Source of the DNA: Podocnemis expansa
Lineage: Eukaryota; Chordata; Testudines; Podocnemididae
Assembly: GCA_007922195.1 (NCBI GenBank)
Contig: ML681992.1
Location: 40,556,406-40,620,405 of the forward strand
DNA: 64,000 bases
Direction of reading: 5' to 3'
Position numbers and translations under genes: made by a program. The notes under the pieces were generated by a model. It was not told the origin of the DNA, ran no database searches, and saw nothing but the letters and a program-made list of their open reading frames with translations. Shown here piece after piece: positions 23,661 through 36,576 of the stretch (positions are counted from its first letter, which is position 1; every line of letters begins with the position of its first letter).

Positions 23661-26600
23661 TCTTCGTTTTTTTTTGTTTTTTTTTTTAAATAGGCATGAC
23701 CAAATAAAGAGACAGAAGAAAAGCTAAGGTTTCTAAAAGTTAAAGTTTAACAAATGAAAGAGAGTGTTAATGATCTGCTAAGCAACAGCTAAAGGCACTG
23801 TCTCTAAGCCAAGGCAGTTGAGAAGGAACTGAGGACAGGTAGCCCATGTGGCCTGGCTACCTTAGAGATACAGTAGGAGGAGAAATAGCGTGTGTGTGAA
23901 CCCAATGGACGCTGCTGCCCAAGTTCACTGATCAGCAGTTCAGGGATGCAAACACACTTACAACGGAGCATCCACAGAGATACTACTTGAAGAAGAAAAA
24001 TATCTATAAAAATGTTTATAATACTGTGCCCATTCAACACTACTCATCTCTTAATTTATGCAAAACACATGTCCGTGCATAAAATCATTACCAAAACCAG
24101 GGAAGTAAAAGGACATGAGTATAGATTCTTTATTCAGTCATTCCTCCTCCTCTTTGTACTTTGCTTGAAAGCCGTTTAGGTCAGGGACTATCCCTTAGTA
24201 CTTGTCTCTGAAATGAGTAATACAGCATTGGTGATACAAAAATAAATACTGGTTCTGGCACTAAAACCTAAATTTCAATTAGGTTCCTCTTCTAATGGTT
24301 TAAAGGAAAGCTGAGTGATCTGCCAGTTTGAAAGGTCTGACTGGTATTTTGTGATTGCATGTCCAAGTAAAACAATACTTCCATAAGTGACACTGAAGAA
24401 CAACTGACTGAATTGCTAAGACTGGGTTAGATCCTATTAAGAATACTGCAGGATCTAACATGTTTCATTCCAGTGCTACTTCTAGATCTTGTAAGCAAGT
24501 GTCTGCAGGATCATGTTATAATCCTGAAAGCTCTTTTGGGCCTTCATTTTGCATTGCATAACTGATAGCCTTGTTTTAGGAGTTTGTTATACAAAAAGTT
24601 TGTCCTGCAAGACAAATTGTGCAAATGTTCAGCCCTTTAAGTACTTTGTCTCTACTACTTCCAGTAATAACCTCCTTGGGTGTTACGCATACACTGTAGA
24701 TGGCCAGTTTCATAGAATGTTGGAGCCTTCTGCACTCACTTTTCTAGTTGCAAGACACATTAGAAGTTCTAAGTCAAGAAACTTTTCTTTTGTTATGCTA
24801 CAAATTCACTGATTTAGAGCTACTATTGTCTGCTACCCACTGGAGTGGAGACATTTTACATTCAGGTTGCCCAAAGCAAAACTGCTAAGATGATAGAGTC
24901 TATCTTCTTAGATTTCCAAATCCCTACAGAGCCTATTTCACAAAGAGAACAAAACTGTGAACAAACAGAAACACACAGTGAGAAGGGAAGCGTATGGTGA
25001 TATATTTAAGTATTCAGATAGCATGATTTTCCTTTTAAATGTGAAGAAAGGAATAACGGTGTAGGTGGGGAATAGCAGCTCAATGACTTAACACCCTTAA
25101 AATAATGTCTGAGAATAACAGAGCTACTTATTATTCTATTATTTCAAATGCTGCCAATTCCTTAAGGAACACGAAGGAATTGGAGGAAACACTATTGTAT
25201 GAATCAGAGTTTCACATGTCATAAATCACAAAAAGAAAAAACCCCAGCCTATATATGATATGATCAAATTAGCAAGACACTGTTCCAGAATTTTGGCATC
25301 ATCAAACTCTGGATTCTTAATTCACATTAATGCTGAAAAGCAACTTTCAGGGTTGGGGTGGGCGGTTGGAGTGTTATGTGCCAGCAGGCAATTCTAACAA
25401 TTTTTCTATGAGCATTTCAGCCTGGAGTAAGTCTCGAGGGGGGAGAGACAGCTGGGATGAATTTTAAAGAAGCTGTGATATAAAAACAATATAAAAATTT
25501 ATTAGGATAGTGATATAAAAATTATATGATAATGTAAATGTTCAAGGTGTACAATGCAGCAGTCTTCCACCTTAGGCCATTTCCCCTGTAAACTGGAAAA
25601 GGGGAGCCATTCTTTTCTAGAAAAGCAGCACAGTTGAATTGCATACTTCATATCCCTCCCACTCTTATAACCCAGATTATGGAAAGGGTGTCTACTATTT
25701 TCCTGCTTTCTCTCACCTCCTTCTCATGATGACTAGCGTGTGCTGCCCTCCTGCTCCTGTTCTGTTTCTGGCTCCTGCTACCTTAACTCTGTTCCTGTTT
25801 GACTTCAGGGGGGAACTACTGTGCACGTGGCTATATAACAAGGGCTGTGTGCAGCTACTCAAGGCCTTCCCTTGTACGTGTGCTGTTCTAAGTGCTCTGT
25901 TTTGTTCAGATTGTTGCTGTCCTGACAGATTCATGGCTAGCACACATTTTGACTCGCAACCTACATGCACGTTTTGCCTTTTTTTTTATGTGGACTTGGG
26001 ATTATCGTTCTGGGGTTCATCAAAGTATAATATTATGACTATGAGTGTTTCTATTCTGCATCGCATGCTACTTGCACATTCTTCAGCTGTTGACTAGTGA
26101 TGCATAATCTGGAATTTTCTGAGCCCTGTACATATCATACAACTCTTTAGCACTGCTAGGTTACTTTGCTGCAGCACTCCTTCAGCTGTTATGATAATGC
26201 TATTTACAATGAACTCTCAAGGAACCCTCCTAAGATATAGTTGCATAGCACGTCAACTAGTATTTTGGCACTCAACAGTCTATTCAGCCGAAGAGAAAAA
26301 TGTTTTTTGACGCTTGCCAGAAGCCCAGCAAAACCACATGAGTGTGCATAGCATTTGCTTCAGTTGGGGCCGGACTCTTAATTTGGGGATGATAGGACAA
26401 TCATTTTCGGGGATATTTTTGTAACTGGGGTAGCCAGTAACAGCCTGGGAAAGTGGTTACTGGCAGAAGATGCTAGAATACTACCTTCTGATGCTGAAGT
26501 TGCTAAGAGTGAGGTTTTGAGAGGGCTCAGGCTGAAACAACATCTCAAACTGCTGTAACCTTTGTGGCTACATTTAAGCCATCAGTTCTTCCTCCTGTCC

Positions 26601-27364
26601 TATTAGATCTAAATAAGGAAAATATTTGTATGGTTATAACCACCTGCTGTGTGCTGTATAATACCTGTGAAGCTAAGGTTGAAAAGTTCCCCTTGAATGG
26701 AGCACAGAGGCAGATCCCCTTGGGGTTGATAATGAATAACCAGATATCACGGCTATTAAAGGCTTTTCGTGGGGGGGGGGGCACTCAAATCAGGGAGGTC
26801 TTGAGAAGCCATTCTGATAATGATAAACAATTATATATCTTTGAAAACAGCCCTGTGCCACACTATGCCTACTAGTCAGCTTACAATTCATATCAATGTG
26901 CGCTGCAACAACTGTGAGGAAGAAACAAATATTTTTATTAAATAATTATTCACAACACACATACAAAACTGGGCTGGATGGGAGAAAGTAGTGAGTGGCA
27001 CTGTGAGCTATGAGGGCAGGGTGTAAGTCCAGCACAGATGTCTTCTGAAGGGATGGAGTAAATGGGGTACTGAGATAGGCCAGGAGTTTGTTATGAATGT
27101 GCAGGTGGAGTTGGGGAGGGCATGGAAAGCAGTTCTGTATTGATTGCAAGGGCAAGTGAGCTTGCATAAATTCAGCCTGCAGCATAATTAGTGACACGAG
27201 CAGCTCCATTTACTTCTCCATGACTTTTACCACACACTTGTGACCTGCTATTACTCACTCCTGGCTTTCCCTCCTTTCCCGTCTACCAATTTTCTGATTT
27301 TCAGACACATTATCTATATGCCTTTTTGGTTTACAAGAAAGAGAAATCTCCACTGCCATTAAAA
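23661..27364. other. Intronic sequence with a possible SINE tail
   Basis: 23663-23690 is T-rich. 24170-24250 (GGTCAGGGACTATCCCTTAG...GGTGATACAAAAATAAATAC) resembles the tail of old CORE/MIR-type SINEs. The 152-aa ORF at 25639-26097 has no domain features and I do not call it a gene. Nothing else recognised. Confidence 0.4.
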
Positions 27365-28271
27365 ACAGAAAGTAAGCTTACAAGAAGTGGAAACTTGGAC
27401 TGATGACTTGCGAGAAGTGTAAACATATTGGTCAAGCATGCAGGGGTGAAATGAGGAAGGACAAAGCACAAGTTTCTGCAGGTATGCTAGCAACAGAAAG
27501 ATTGTCATGTAAGAGAGACATACAAGACAGTGTCAGTCCTTTAGTGAATGGGGGAGAAAACCTAGAGGCAGATGATAGGGAAAAAGTTGAAATACTCAAT
27601 ATTTTTTTTGCCTTCCGCCTCTCTGACAAGGTCAGCTCTCAGACTACTGCGCTGGGCAGCACAGAGTGCGGAATGAGGTTGGGTAGCCCTCAGTGGTGAG
27701 AGAATGGGATTAGGGCTATTTAAACAAGCTGCATATGCACAAGCCCATAGGGCTGGATGCAGTAAATCCAAAGGTGCAAAGCTGATGTGATTGCAGAGTC
27801 ATTGTCCGTTACCCCTGAAAACATCTGACGATTAGAAGAAGTCTTGGGTGATTCGAAAAAGGAAAATATAGCGTCCATCTTTTAAAAAAGAGAGAAGGAG
27901 GATCAGGGAAACTACCAACCAGTCAGCCCCACTTCAGTCTCCAAAAAAATCATGGAGCAAGTCCTCAAGGAATCCATTTTGAAGCAGCTGGAGGAGAGGA
28001 AACAGATCAGGACCAGTCAGCGTGCATTCACCAAGAGCAAATCATGCTTGACCCACCTGATTGTCTTCTATAATGAGATGGCCGGCTTTGTGGATGTGGA
28101 GAAAGGGGTGGCTGTGATATACCTTGACTCTAGCTGAACTTTTGATAATCCCACAGAATTCTTGCCAGTAAATTAACAAAGTATAGGTTGGATGAATGGA
28201 TTGTAAGGTCGACAGAAAGTTGCCTAGACTGTCAGGCTCAGCAGGTATTGATCTATGGCTTGATGTCTAGT

Positions 28272-28380
28272 TAAAATAGAATAGAATAGAATCATAAGGT
28301 TGGAAGGGACCTCGTGAGATCATCGAGTCCGACCCCCTGGGGCTTGAACCCAGGAGCTTTTGCATATTAAGTGGCAGACA
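28272..28380 (-). repeat. CR1 3'-end fragment nested in the older CR1, next to a 10-N gap
   Basis: AATAGAATAGAATCATAAGG then TTGGAAGGGACCTCGTGAGA and TCATCGAGTCCGACCCCC is the reverse complement of a CR1 3' end. It lies within the plus-strand CR1. N bases 28381-28390 obscure its inner border. Confidence 0.8.
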
Positions 28381-28390
28381 NNNNNNNNNN
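28381..28390. other. Assembly gap (10 N)
   Basis: Ten undetermined bases at the edge of the nested CR1 fragment. Confidence 0.99.
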
Positions 28391-29040
28391 ACATGCATCA
28401 ACAGTGTGTCCTTATTGGTAAAAAAGTTGAACAGCATATTGGTCTGCATTAACAGGAGCATTGCCAGCAAATCTATGGAGGAGATTATTGCCTTCTATTC
28501 AGCACTGGTGGGGCAATGTCTGAATATGTGTCCAATTCTGTGTGCTCCACTATAGAAAGGGTGTAGACATGGAGAGAGTTCTGTGAAGGATAATAAAAAT
28601 GATTCCAGAGCCTGGGTACATGTCTTATAAGGCAACACTGAAGGAATTGGACTTACTTAGTCTGCAGAACAGAAGATTGAGGGGGCACTTAACAGCAGTC
28701 TTCAACTACCTGAAGGGGGAGTCCCAAAGAGGATGAAACTAGGCTGTTTTAAATAGTGGCAGAAGACAGAAAATGGAACAACAATCTCAAAGTGGAAAAA
28801 GGGAGATCTAGGTTTGATATTAGGAAAAGCTTTTTTTTTTTCTAGGAGGGTGGGGGAGCACAGGAATGTTTTACTTACATAGATGCTGGAATTTCTGTCC
28901 TCACGGTTTTTAAGGCCCTGTTTGACCAGGCTGGCATGATTTAGTTAGGGTAAATACTGTTTTTAGTCGAGGGTTCAAATAAACAAACTCCTGCAGTGTT
29001 TTCCAGCCCTAATCTTCTATGATTCTTTGATTGTGAGTGC

Positions 29041-29138
29041 AATAACAGTATTAACAATGAGAATCCTGTGGCACCTTAAAGACTAACAGATTTCTTCAGG
29101 CATAAGCTTATGTGGGACAAACAACAATAAAATAACAG
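29041..29138 (-). mobile_element. Short Penelope-like element tail insertion
   Basis: AATAACAG flanks both sides (29041-29048, 29131-29138). Between them, minus-strand sequence contains GCATAAGCTTATG-like core residues, CTGTTAGTCTTTAAGGTGCC and ACAGGATTCTC, the Penelope tail seen elsewhere in the window. Confidence 0.7.
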
Positions 29139-30399
29139 CACTGATTCATTACTGTAAAATACATCTCTTTCCCACTCTCTCCTGGAAAGTGCACAGCTCA
29201 ACTATCAACCAGGACATGGTGAATTGCAGCTGAAGGTGGTGGGCACTGAAAGCGGGGAAAAAAGGTTCTAAGTGATTGTTTGGGTGAATTGACTTAGGCA
29301 GATAGGGATAAAATTTCAAATTGTGCTACCATTTTCCACAGTAGTGGGCACAGAAGCTGATATCTCACCCCTCAGAGTAAGCAAGGATGCTAAGGTACGT
29401 CTCCTCTATGCAAGCACTTTCAAAATGGGTGTCTGTGTTGCTTGCCTGTGCATCACTTTGGTCGCCTGCACAAGTGATTGCTGATTGGCGTGGGAAAGTT
29501 TCCTTTAACAGAGGAAGAAACAAAACAGCTCTGCTGAAGAATCTCTGGCAGAGGATTGGCAAGTTTCCAGCCAAGTTTCCTAGAGATCTCCCTGGGGTAT
29601 TCCTGTGAAATCTCAGTGTGCATTAACATATTTTTCCCGTGCATTACTTAGCAGAAGAGAGAAATGGGAAGCACATGGGAACACAGCTACTCTTGTGCAT
29701 TTCTATTCTTTCAGCCAATTCTATAATGGAAGAAAGCAAAGGATGGCTGTACTTCACATAACTGAGCAGCATCAGCTCAAAAAAATGATTTACCCAAGCT
29801 CCTGTCTTTTGCATCTTATATACCAGATTTGGAGGGCTTGGACATGCTTGCACTCTCTGGGATAGAGAAGAGGTCCTAGCTCTCTATGTCATCAAACAAG
29901 CCCGTACCCTATTTCACATCATCCTCCAACCTGACCTCCTTATCCATAGCTTGTCAGGGTTCAGCCCGGTCCACTGCCTCGGGGCCTACAGATATATTAA
30001 CAGGTCTCTTCGTGGTTGAGACAGCATTTCCACTGAGGATGGATTCCACCTCCTAATAGAAGCTCTATGTCTTGGGCTATATACCAGAGTGTTGGTTTGA
30101 TTCCCTAGAACTTTGGTACCCTACCACAGCAAATTGATTTTTACATGGCATTCCAGCATGTCCTGTGCATAGCCCTTCTGCCACTAAATGAGATTTAGGA
30201 CTGTACATACCAAAGTTCCTTCAGCTGGAGCAGAAACAATCCTACCCCTGAAGAATTTATACTCTTAAGAAAAACAGATCAAAGGTGAGGATGGGAATAA
30301 TTTAACTTTGTTAATTACCTACTAGGATTCTAGCCTCCATCCCCCCTACAAATTTTGGGTAGATGAAGAGTGAGGAATAGCGGGAATGGTGGAATTAGC
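29139..30399. other. Intronic sequence, no feature recognised
   Basis: No repeat family or exon recognised. Short ORFs near 29365-29865 have no domain character. Confidence 0.5.
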
Positions 30400-30819
30400 G
30401 GCTATGCCTACAGTAGAGGGCTCAGTTAAGTCGACTTAATAAGGCTGACAAAGTCAACTTTATTAAGTTGACTTATGAAGTCCACTTAAACAAATGGCGA
30501 CTCTCTAAAATCATCTTAAATTAGGGGACCCATTTAAAGTCGACTTAATAAAGTTGACTTTAAATGGGTCCCCTCATTTAAGTTGATTTTATAAAGTCAA
30601 CTTAAATGGCTCTCCTGCCTTAAGTTGACTTTATTAAGTCAACTTTACTGGCCACACTTTGTTAAGTTGACTAAATAAAGTCAACTTAACCCTTGAAGTC
30701 GAATTTGAGGGTGAGTGTTATTAAGTCAACTTAAGCAAGTGTTTAAGTTGACTTAATGAACTCCAAATGTGGCCATGGAGATGATCAAGTTGACTTAAGC
30801 CTCCAGTGTGGATACAGCC
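30400..30819. mobile_element. GGCTATGCCTAC miniature transposon with AAGTCGACTTA interior
   Basis: Inverted ends GGCTATGCCTACAGTAGAGG and CCTCCAGTGTGGATACAGCC. Flanks are AGC and AGT. The interior is a chain of AAGTCGACTTA / AAGTTGACTTA words in both orientations. It includes a long hairpin at about 30525-30575 whose arms GGGGACCCATTTAAAGTC and GACTTTAAATGGGTCCCC are perfectly complementary. No coding capacity. Confidence 0.85.
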
Positions 30820-31197
30820 AGTGAGAGTAAGGGATTAAGAGAAGGCAGGAAAAGTAAGAGGGTGAATCAAAGCTCTTCATCTATCTAGTCACAATCAACA
30901 AACTCCTCTTCAAGGCATATATTTAAGTACCTTCTTAGAGATGCAAATAAGCAGGATTGTGTAAGCTACAAAGCAGTGCAATCTGTTCTGTGCCATTACA
31001 CAGCATTAGTGACTGACCATGAACTTCCACTTTCAGATCAAGATCACTAAATGAGGAAAGGGTAGTGTGTGTGCATGCATTGTTTCTATTATGGAAGGAC
31101 AGATGCATATTTTGCACACACATAAGAGATACCGTGCATTTCCAAGTTGGAAGACAATAGTAATTGTTGCTCAAAACCTAAGCCTATACATTTAGAT
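30820..31197. other. Intronic sequence, no feature recognised
   Basis: No feature recognised. Confidence 0.5.
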
Positions 31198-31407
31198 CAG
31201 GATCTCAAACTCAAATCACCACGAGGGTCCGCATGAGGACTAGTACAAGGTCATGTGAGGAACAGTACATTAGCCAGAGGGCCGCACCACTGAAACCTTT
31301 TCACAGAACAACACTGAAAATATCAGTAATGATAGTGTCATTGCGGGCTGCAGGAAACAGCTTTAGGGACTGCATGTGGCCTGCGGGCCACATGTTTGAG
31401 ACCCCTG
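31198..31407. mobile_element. hAT-type miniature element, 210 bp
   Basis: Inverted ends CAGGATCTCAAACTC and GTTTGAGACCCCTG. Flanks ATTTAGAT (31190-31197) and ATTTAAAT (31408-31415) match at 7 of 8. GGGTCCGCATGAGG inside the left end and GCGGGCCACATG inside the right fit the type. Confidence 0.8.
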
Positions 31408-34400
31408 ATTTAAATTATCCTAGGTTAGACTGTGGAGAAGATAGACAACTCTACAGTGAATTAGGGCCAAAAAGATTTAATTGTGTGTGCTGAATAGAGG
31501 TGATGAAGTCCGCCCTGCCAACCTGGAAAGGGGCCCATCAGATGGAGAGAATAAAAAGTGCAAGAGAACAAAAGGCATTGGGTGACTGACTGAGCAACTC
31601 TGAGCTCATACAGAAATATAGGATTGGATTTTAGATTGCCTTATTGTTTGTTTGTTTGTTATAGCAAAACCTCAGAGAGGCTGAGTTTTGATGCTGTGAA
31701 TTTGTGGACTGTTTCAGAGCAGACAATCCCGCTGCAGAGGACATTAATATGCCAGTGTTGGTTTCCTTATACAAGTACAGGATTTTGATTTGAAGCTGAT
31801 GAGCACAGAGTTGGTGAAATCACAGTACAATGCAGTGTATCACATACAATACTGGCTACCTATAAAAGCTATATACAAAATACACACACACTATGGGAGT
31901 GCTCTTTATCTCTTACTTATAACAGGAATATTTAAGATGTCTGTGACAATCTAGCTTTTAAAACACTCTAACCCTTGCTGCACAGATCATAACAGCTCTC
32001 ATCTGTGGAGTGGAAATTTAAACTCTAGAAAGAGGAATAACAATAACCTTTTAAAAATATATGTATATTAAACTTTGCAGTCAAGCTTTAGAAATGGACT
32101 AAGTTTCTGAGAGAAAAATAATATTCAGTATCTCACACAGAGGGAGGAAAGTACACCAAACAGTGAGCAAATAATTTGCTTATTTTATTTTTTTGCTATT
32201 AGTAAAGACATTATTCAAAAGATGAGATCCCTTAAGCAAATAATATCTTATTATGAAGCGTCCAGTATCTACAGATAGAATGTTTTAGTCTTAAAAGTAA
32301 ATGTCTTTTTATGGATGGCATGAAACTTTCCATAAAGATATTATTGGGTTAAGAATTCAGTGACTTTCACAGAAATAATAGACATCTCGTTGCTTGAACA
32401 TTCAGAAGACTTTGACCATTATATTATGGATACAACAGGGGAAATCTGGTAAAAACAAACAAACAAACAAACAAAAACATTTTTTTTTTCCTGCTAACCT
32501 ATAAAATATATTAGTATAGGCTTTTGGACTACTTCCCCCATCCTAGGCCTCCAAATCTATCTATCTGTTCAGGTCCCACATTCGGGGGACACTTAGTTTG
32601 TTAAGTACAATGGAAACAGCTCAGCAATAAATTCCTTGTATAAACCCAAGCCTTTTCTCCTTGTCTTCTGAAGGGATTCAGAGGACTTGCATTTCAACTC
32701 TCCCTGCTCCAGAGCTAACCACAGGATCCAGTCTGCTACTTTTCAATTTCAGTCCTTCATAGGAATCATCTGACACATTATTGCCTGGGTCTGAAAGACT
32801 TGTTTGAGGCCCAAATATCTGTCCTGAAAAAGGACTGTCTCCATATGTGGCTGGCGGACCTCAGGCCCACTGGTTCTTACAGGCTTGGCCTGTTACAGTC
32901 ATTGCCTTCTAGATCATCTGAGTCAAGCTCTAGTTTCACAGCAAACAACTCACCTGATGACTGAATTCATATAACTCAGTTTAAAGCAGCAATCAAAGCA
33001 GGCTTCTAAAATACCAAAATTCCTAAAGAAACAACTACCAAATGCCAAAACCAAAGATTACACCTCCAAAAGCACACGCAGGAATATGAAATACAAATTT
33101 GCGCTATGATGCGATTTCTACAGTCAAATTTAGATGACTAGAGATTGACACACATGTATTGTCACAAAGGGGAGCTCAGCACTGGTCACCAGGATTTAAA
33201 AGAATAGCCCAACCAGCTCGAAAGATCCCCCCGGTGGCGTAAGAGGTAGGAAAACTTTGTCTAGGCCAGCAGAGAAAAGAGCTCCTTAGCCCCTTTGAGG
33301 ATTGCTCCTCTCCTGGGGTGCATTTAGCCTCCTCATAGGCTTGAGGAGTGGTCATTGGGAGCCTCCTTGGCTGACTGGTTGCACAGAAAGAGTGCAGAGT
33401 AAGCCTATTAGCTCCCAAGAACTCATGAGGAGGGTTTACATGACCCTCCCGTTGGCTGGATACCATTCTGAGTCCATGAGGAATAGTTTCTCTCCTCTTC
33501 GAACTGCAGTAGAACTGTTTTCCTTTATGTCCAAAAACCTGCTCTGGCCCCTCCCTTTCTAAGCAGAGGTGATCTCTTTGTCTCATCCGAGCCAGGGAAC
33601 TTAATCGGCATGCATTTGTCTCCTCCAGGACCTCGCTTGCTTGTTGTAGGGAGATAGCTGTCTGTCTGTCTCCCACCCCCCTGAGCCATGCTGAACATGC
33701 TACATGTCTGTGTACATACATGAAGTTGTAGGAAACATGATATCATACTAATCATATGAAATAGGTTATGAACATCCATAAAGAAACATTGCATGGTGTA
33801 ATCGGTGACAAATCATAAAATCAGTGTGTAAGTGAACAGAAAAATCACATAGATCATAACTCAGTATGCACAGACGTGCATCCTGTGACAGTCTATACTT
33901 AAAAAGTAGACTGATCTAACTACGTCACTCAGGATTGTGAAAAATTCAAATTCACATGCAAACATGAAGGAAGACATTTCTATTGGAAGACCACAATTCC
34001 CACACAGGCCTCATGTTCAGATTTATCAGTTGGTGTCATTACATCCACTGAAACACAAGGCTTTCTTTTAGGCTTTTTCTTAATTTCACGAGGATGAAAA
34101 GGGATACTTTTTATGTATAGAATGTTGGGAGGAAATTTATGGGTAATTTTTTGTTTGATTTTGAATACACTGTTCTATTTTGTCCAAATTTAAAATTTAA
34201 TTGTACTTTAGCTATATGTTTAGCAAGGCCCTAATAAGTCTTAGGGGAAAGTGCATTTATACACACAATTTACTGTTAGAGTTAGTTGAAATTATTTTTC
34301 AAATGAAAGGTGGATTTTTGACTGTAAGTGATATTTTCAATAAAAATAATCACAGTCAAAATTTGTGTTTTTTCTGTCAAAAATCTCACTTTTACCTCAT

Positions 34401-35251
34401 TAGATCATAACATTTTCTTCCTTGGAAGAAAGAGAGAAGTCCACATATATACTTCCTAGTCCTAGCCCCAAGTAAAGGAAAGTAAAAGATCCTATCATAT
34501 ATTGATATTTTTTTGAAACTTTTGAACAAAAACCTTAGATGAAGTTAATAAAAATAATTTGTAACTGAAAAGTTGTTTTCCCCAATTTTTTTTTTCACAA
34601 ATCACATAGCATGTTTTAGGCATCTTTTGTGGTTATTAATTATTATAATAAAAAAGGTCTAAAGCCCCAAAGCCCAGCATTCCCAGATTACTTTTCTTAC
34701 AGAATTTCTTCTAGAGGAAGCAGATTTCCTACCTGAAACCAGAATTGGGGGGGGAGGGGGAATTTTTCATTGAGGGGAAAAAAGTTTTTTTTGATTTAAA
34801 AATGTCTGACTTCAGGCAATATGACCCACTGTAACCAGCATAATTTTACTATGGATTACCAATATATAATATAGTTTTTTTAAGAAAATGGCTATGGAGA
34901 TGCTATTTTGTAGATTCCATGATCCCCACTAGTCAGCAATTTTTTTTGCAAATTTTGAATTCTTAATGATGATCACTTTGGCTACCAGTAAAGGAAAACC
35001 GCATGCACCAAGTACTCGTGGGCCTGAAGTGCGCATTTCCTGCCTTTTGCTGGTTTGCATGACAGCTGTTTGGAACTCTCAGTGTTACTTCTGTGTATAA
35101 AGTCCGTTGTTTTATTTTAATAAATACTAGAGTTGTTTTGGTAAAATATCTGGGTCCCAAGTGAAGTTTGTGATAAGCAAAGATTCTTTACAGTATGTTT
35201 CTTATTTTGCTGAACAATTCACGTATCTCTAACTTGAAGAAAACAACAAAC
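31408..35251. other. Intronic sequence with simple repeats and one unclassified GC-rich block
   Basis: (TTTG)n occurs near 31646 and (AAAC)n at 32452-32478. 33150-33720 is distinctly GC-richer than its surroundings and has a 181-aa minus-strand ORF (33176-33721) without recognised domains. It could be an LTR or other repeat, but no second copy or TG...CA ends were established. Nothing else recognised. Confidence 0.4.
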
Positions 35252-36576
35252 AAGATGATGAGGAAGAAGAACAAGAGCCCTGTGGCACCTTAGAGACTAA
35301 CAAATTTCTTCTGGCTCAAGCTATCATGGGCTCCAGCCCACTTTATCAAAAGCATGAAGTGGAAACTACAGGTGAGAGCTATATATACATGTGTCAAGAT
35401 GAAGGAGAAACAATATAATGGGAAGGGCAAGTGCTAACAAAATCAGTTCACGTTGGGTAAATGAGGCCCATTCGTACCAGCAGATTAGAAGGAGAGAATG
35501 TGTGAACAGGGACAATTACTTTTTGTAATGTGCTAACCATTCCAAGTCCCTGCTCAGACCCTGGCTGATTGGATCATGTTTGCAAATCAGTTCCAGCTCT
35601 GCAGTTTCATGCTGAAGGCTGGTTTTTAAGGGTTTTATTTTGGTTGAAGTACGGCAACTTTCAAGTCTGCTACTGAGTGTCCAGGGAGACTGAAGTGCTC
35701 TCCTATTGGTTTATGGACGTTACCATTTTTAAAGTCTGACTTCTGTCCATCTATTCTTCTCTATAAAGACAGTCTGGTTTGGCCAACGTACATGGAAGAG
35801 GGGCACTGCTGGCACATGATGGCATATACCACATTAGTAGCTATGCAGGTGAATGAGCTCCTGATAGTGTGCCTAATGTGGTTGGAACCTGTGATGGTAT
35901 CACTAGAGCAAATGTGTGGGGCAGAGTTGACAGCAGAGTTTGATGCAGAGATAGATTCCTGGATTAGTGTTCTTATTGTATGGTGTTCAGTTGCTGATGA
36001 GTATGTGCTTTGGGTTGCAGGGGCTGTCTGTATGTGAGCACTGGCCTGACTCACAAGGCTTGAGAGAATGCGGGGTCATCTCCAGGATAGGTTGTAGATC
36101 GCTGATGATATGTTGGAGGGCTTTTAGCTGAGGCCTGCAGGTGACGGCCAGTGTTTTTTTCCTGTTGTTTCTCTTTCAGGCCTGTCCTGTAGTTGGTGAC
36201 CCAGCTGGGTACCCATCTGGCTCTGTTGATCAGGTTTTTTCACTGGGCACTATAGTTTTTGGAAAGTTTGGTAGAGATTCTTTTTCTCTTTGCCTGAGGA
36301 ATCAGAGTAAATCTACTGATGTGACTAGGCTTAATCTAGCCTAACTGAACTGACTTTGTTAGCACCTGCACTCCCCATTGTGTGGCTTCTCTTTCATCCT
36401 GGCATGTATATATAATTCTCACCTGTAGTTTCCACTTCGTGCATCTGACAAAGCGGATTGGAGCCCATGAAAGCTTATGCCAGAAGGAATTTGTTAGTCT
36501 TTAAAGTGCCACAGGGCTTTTGTTGTTTTCGCGTAGACCAATTATCATGGCTACCGCTCTGGAAGATGACCAGGAA
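35252..36576 (-). mobile_element. Penelope-like element 2, two inverted arms, imperfect 14-bp target duplication
   Basis: AAGATGATGAGGAA (35252-35265) and AAGATGACCAGGAA (36563-36576) flank it at 12 of 14. The left and middle part, on the minus strand from about 36350 down to 35266, holds the C-terminal GIY-YIG region and the 3' tail. From about 36345 to 36562 a second copy of the tail lies on the plus strand. So both outer ends are the 3' terminus, pointing outwards. The tails share GTAGTTTCCACTTC, GGCCCATGAAAGCTTATGCC-like words and TTTGTTAGTCTTTAAAGTGC. Confidence 0.85.
35640..36350 (-). pseudogene. Penelope-like element 2 endonuclease fragment (GIY-YIG)
   Basis: The minus strand at 36054-35761 reads CIATNVVYAIMCQQCPSSMY and VGQTRLSL, the VIYAI...YVGQT signature of the GIY-YIG nuclease of Penelope-like elements, with upstream HICSSDTITGSNH as the zinc-finger-like linker. 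Upstream (36350-36060) a broken frame gives VLTYRQP-like residues. Reverse transcriptase is absent. The ORF stops after the GIY-YIG core, and later residues lie in other frames. Confidence 0.8.

Larger units (their letters stand above)
27365..29030 (+). pseudogene. Decayed CR1 LINE, ORF2 C-terminal half with an internal loss
   Basis: Starting near 27370 it follows CR1 ORF2 from about 52010: KWKLG-like residues, VSPLVNGGENLEADDREKVE, then MEQVLKESILKQLEERKQI and KSCLTHLIVFYNEMAGFVD up to the first RT aspartate region (IYLDSS). The stretch from the middle of RT to near 53305 is missing. Similarity resumes at 28391 and runs to the 3' tail near 29030 (CTTCTATGATTCTTTG). Many stops and indels: an old copy, more diverged than the one at 49349. 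Confidence 0.85.

Noticed and set aside
25639..26097. 152-aa plus-strand ORF, cysteine- and leucine-rich
   Set aside because: No recognisable domain, promoter or splice context; residue mix looks like translated T/C-rich DNA.
33176..33721. 181-aa minus-strand ORF as a gene
   Set aside because: No family resemblance or start context; lies in an unclassified GC-rich block, listed only as that.
34690..34730. Possible small minus-strand exon (TTTCAG acceptor and GTAAG donor about 32 bases apart)
   Set aside because: The peptide does not match any GRAF-family segment and the length is not a whole number of codons; chance splice-like sites.
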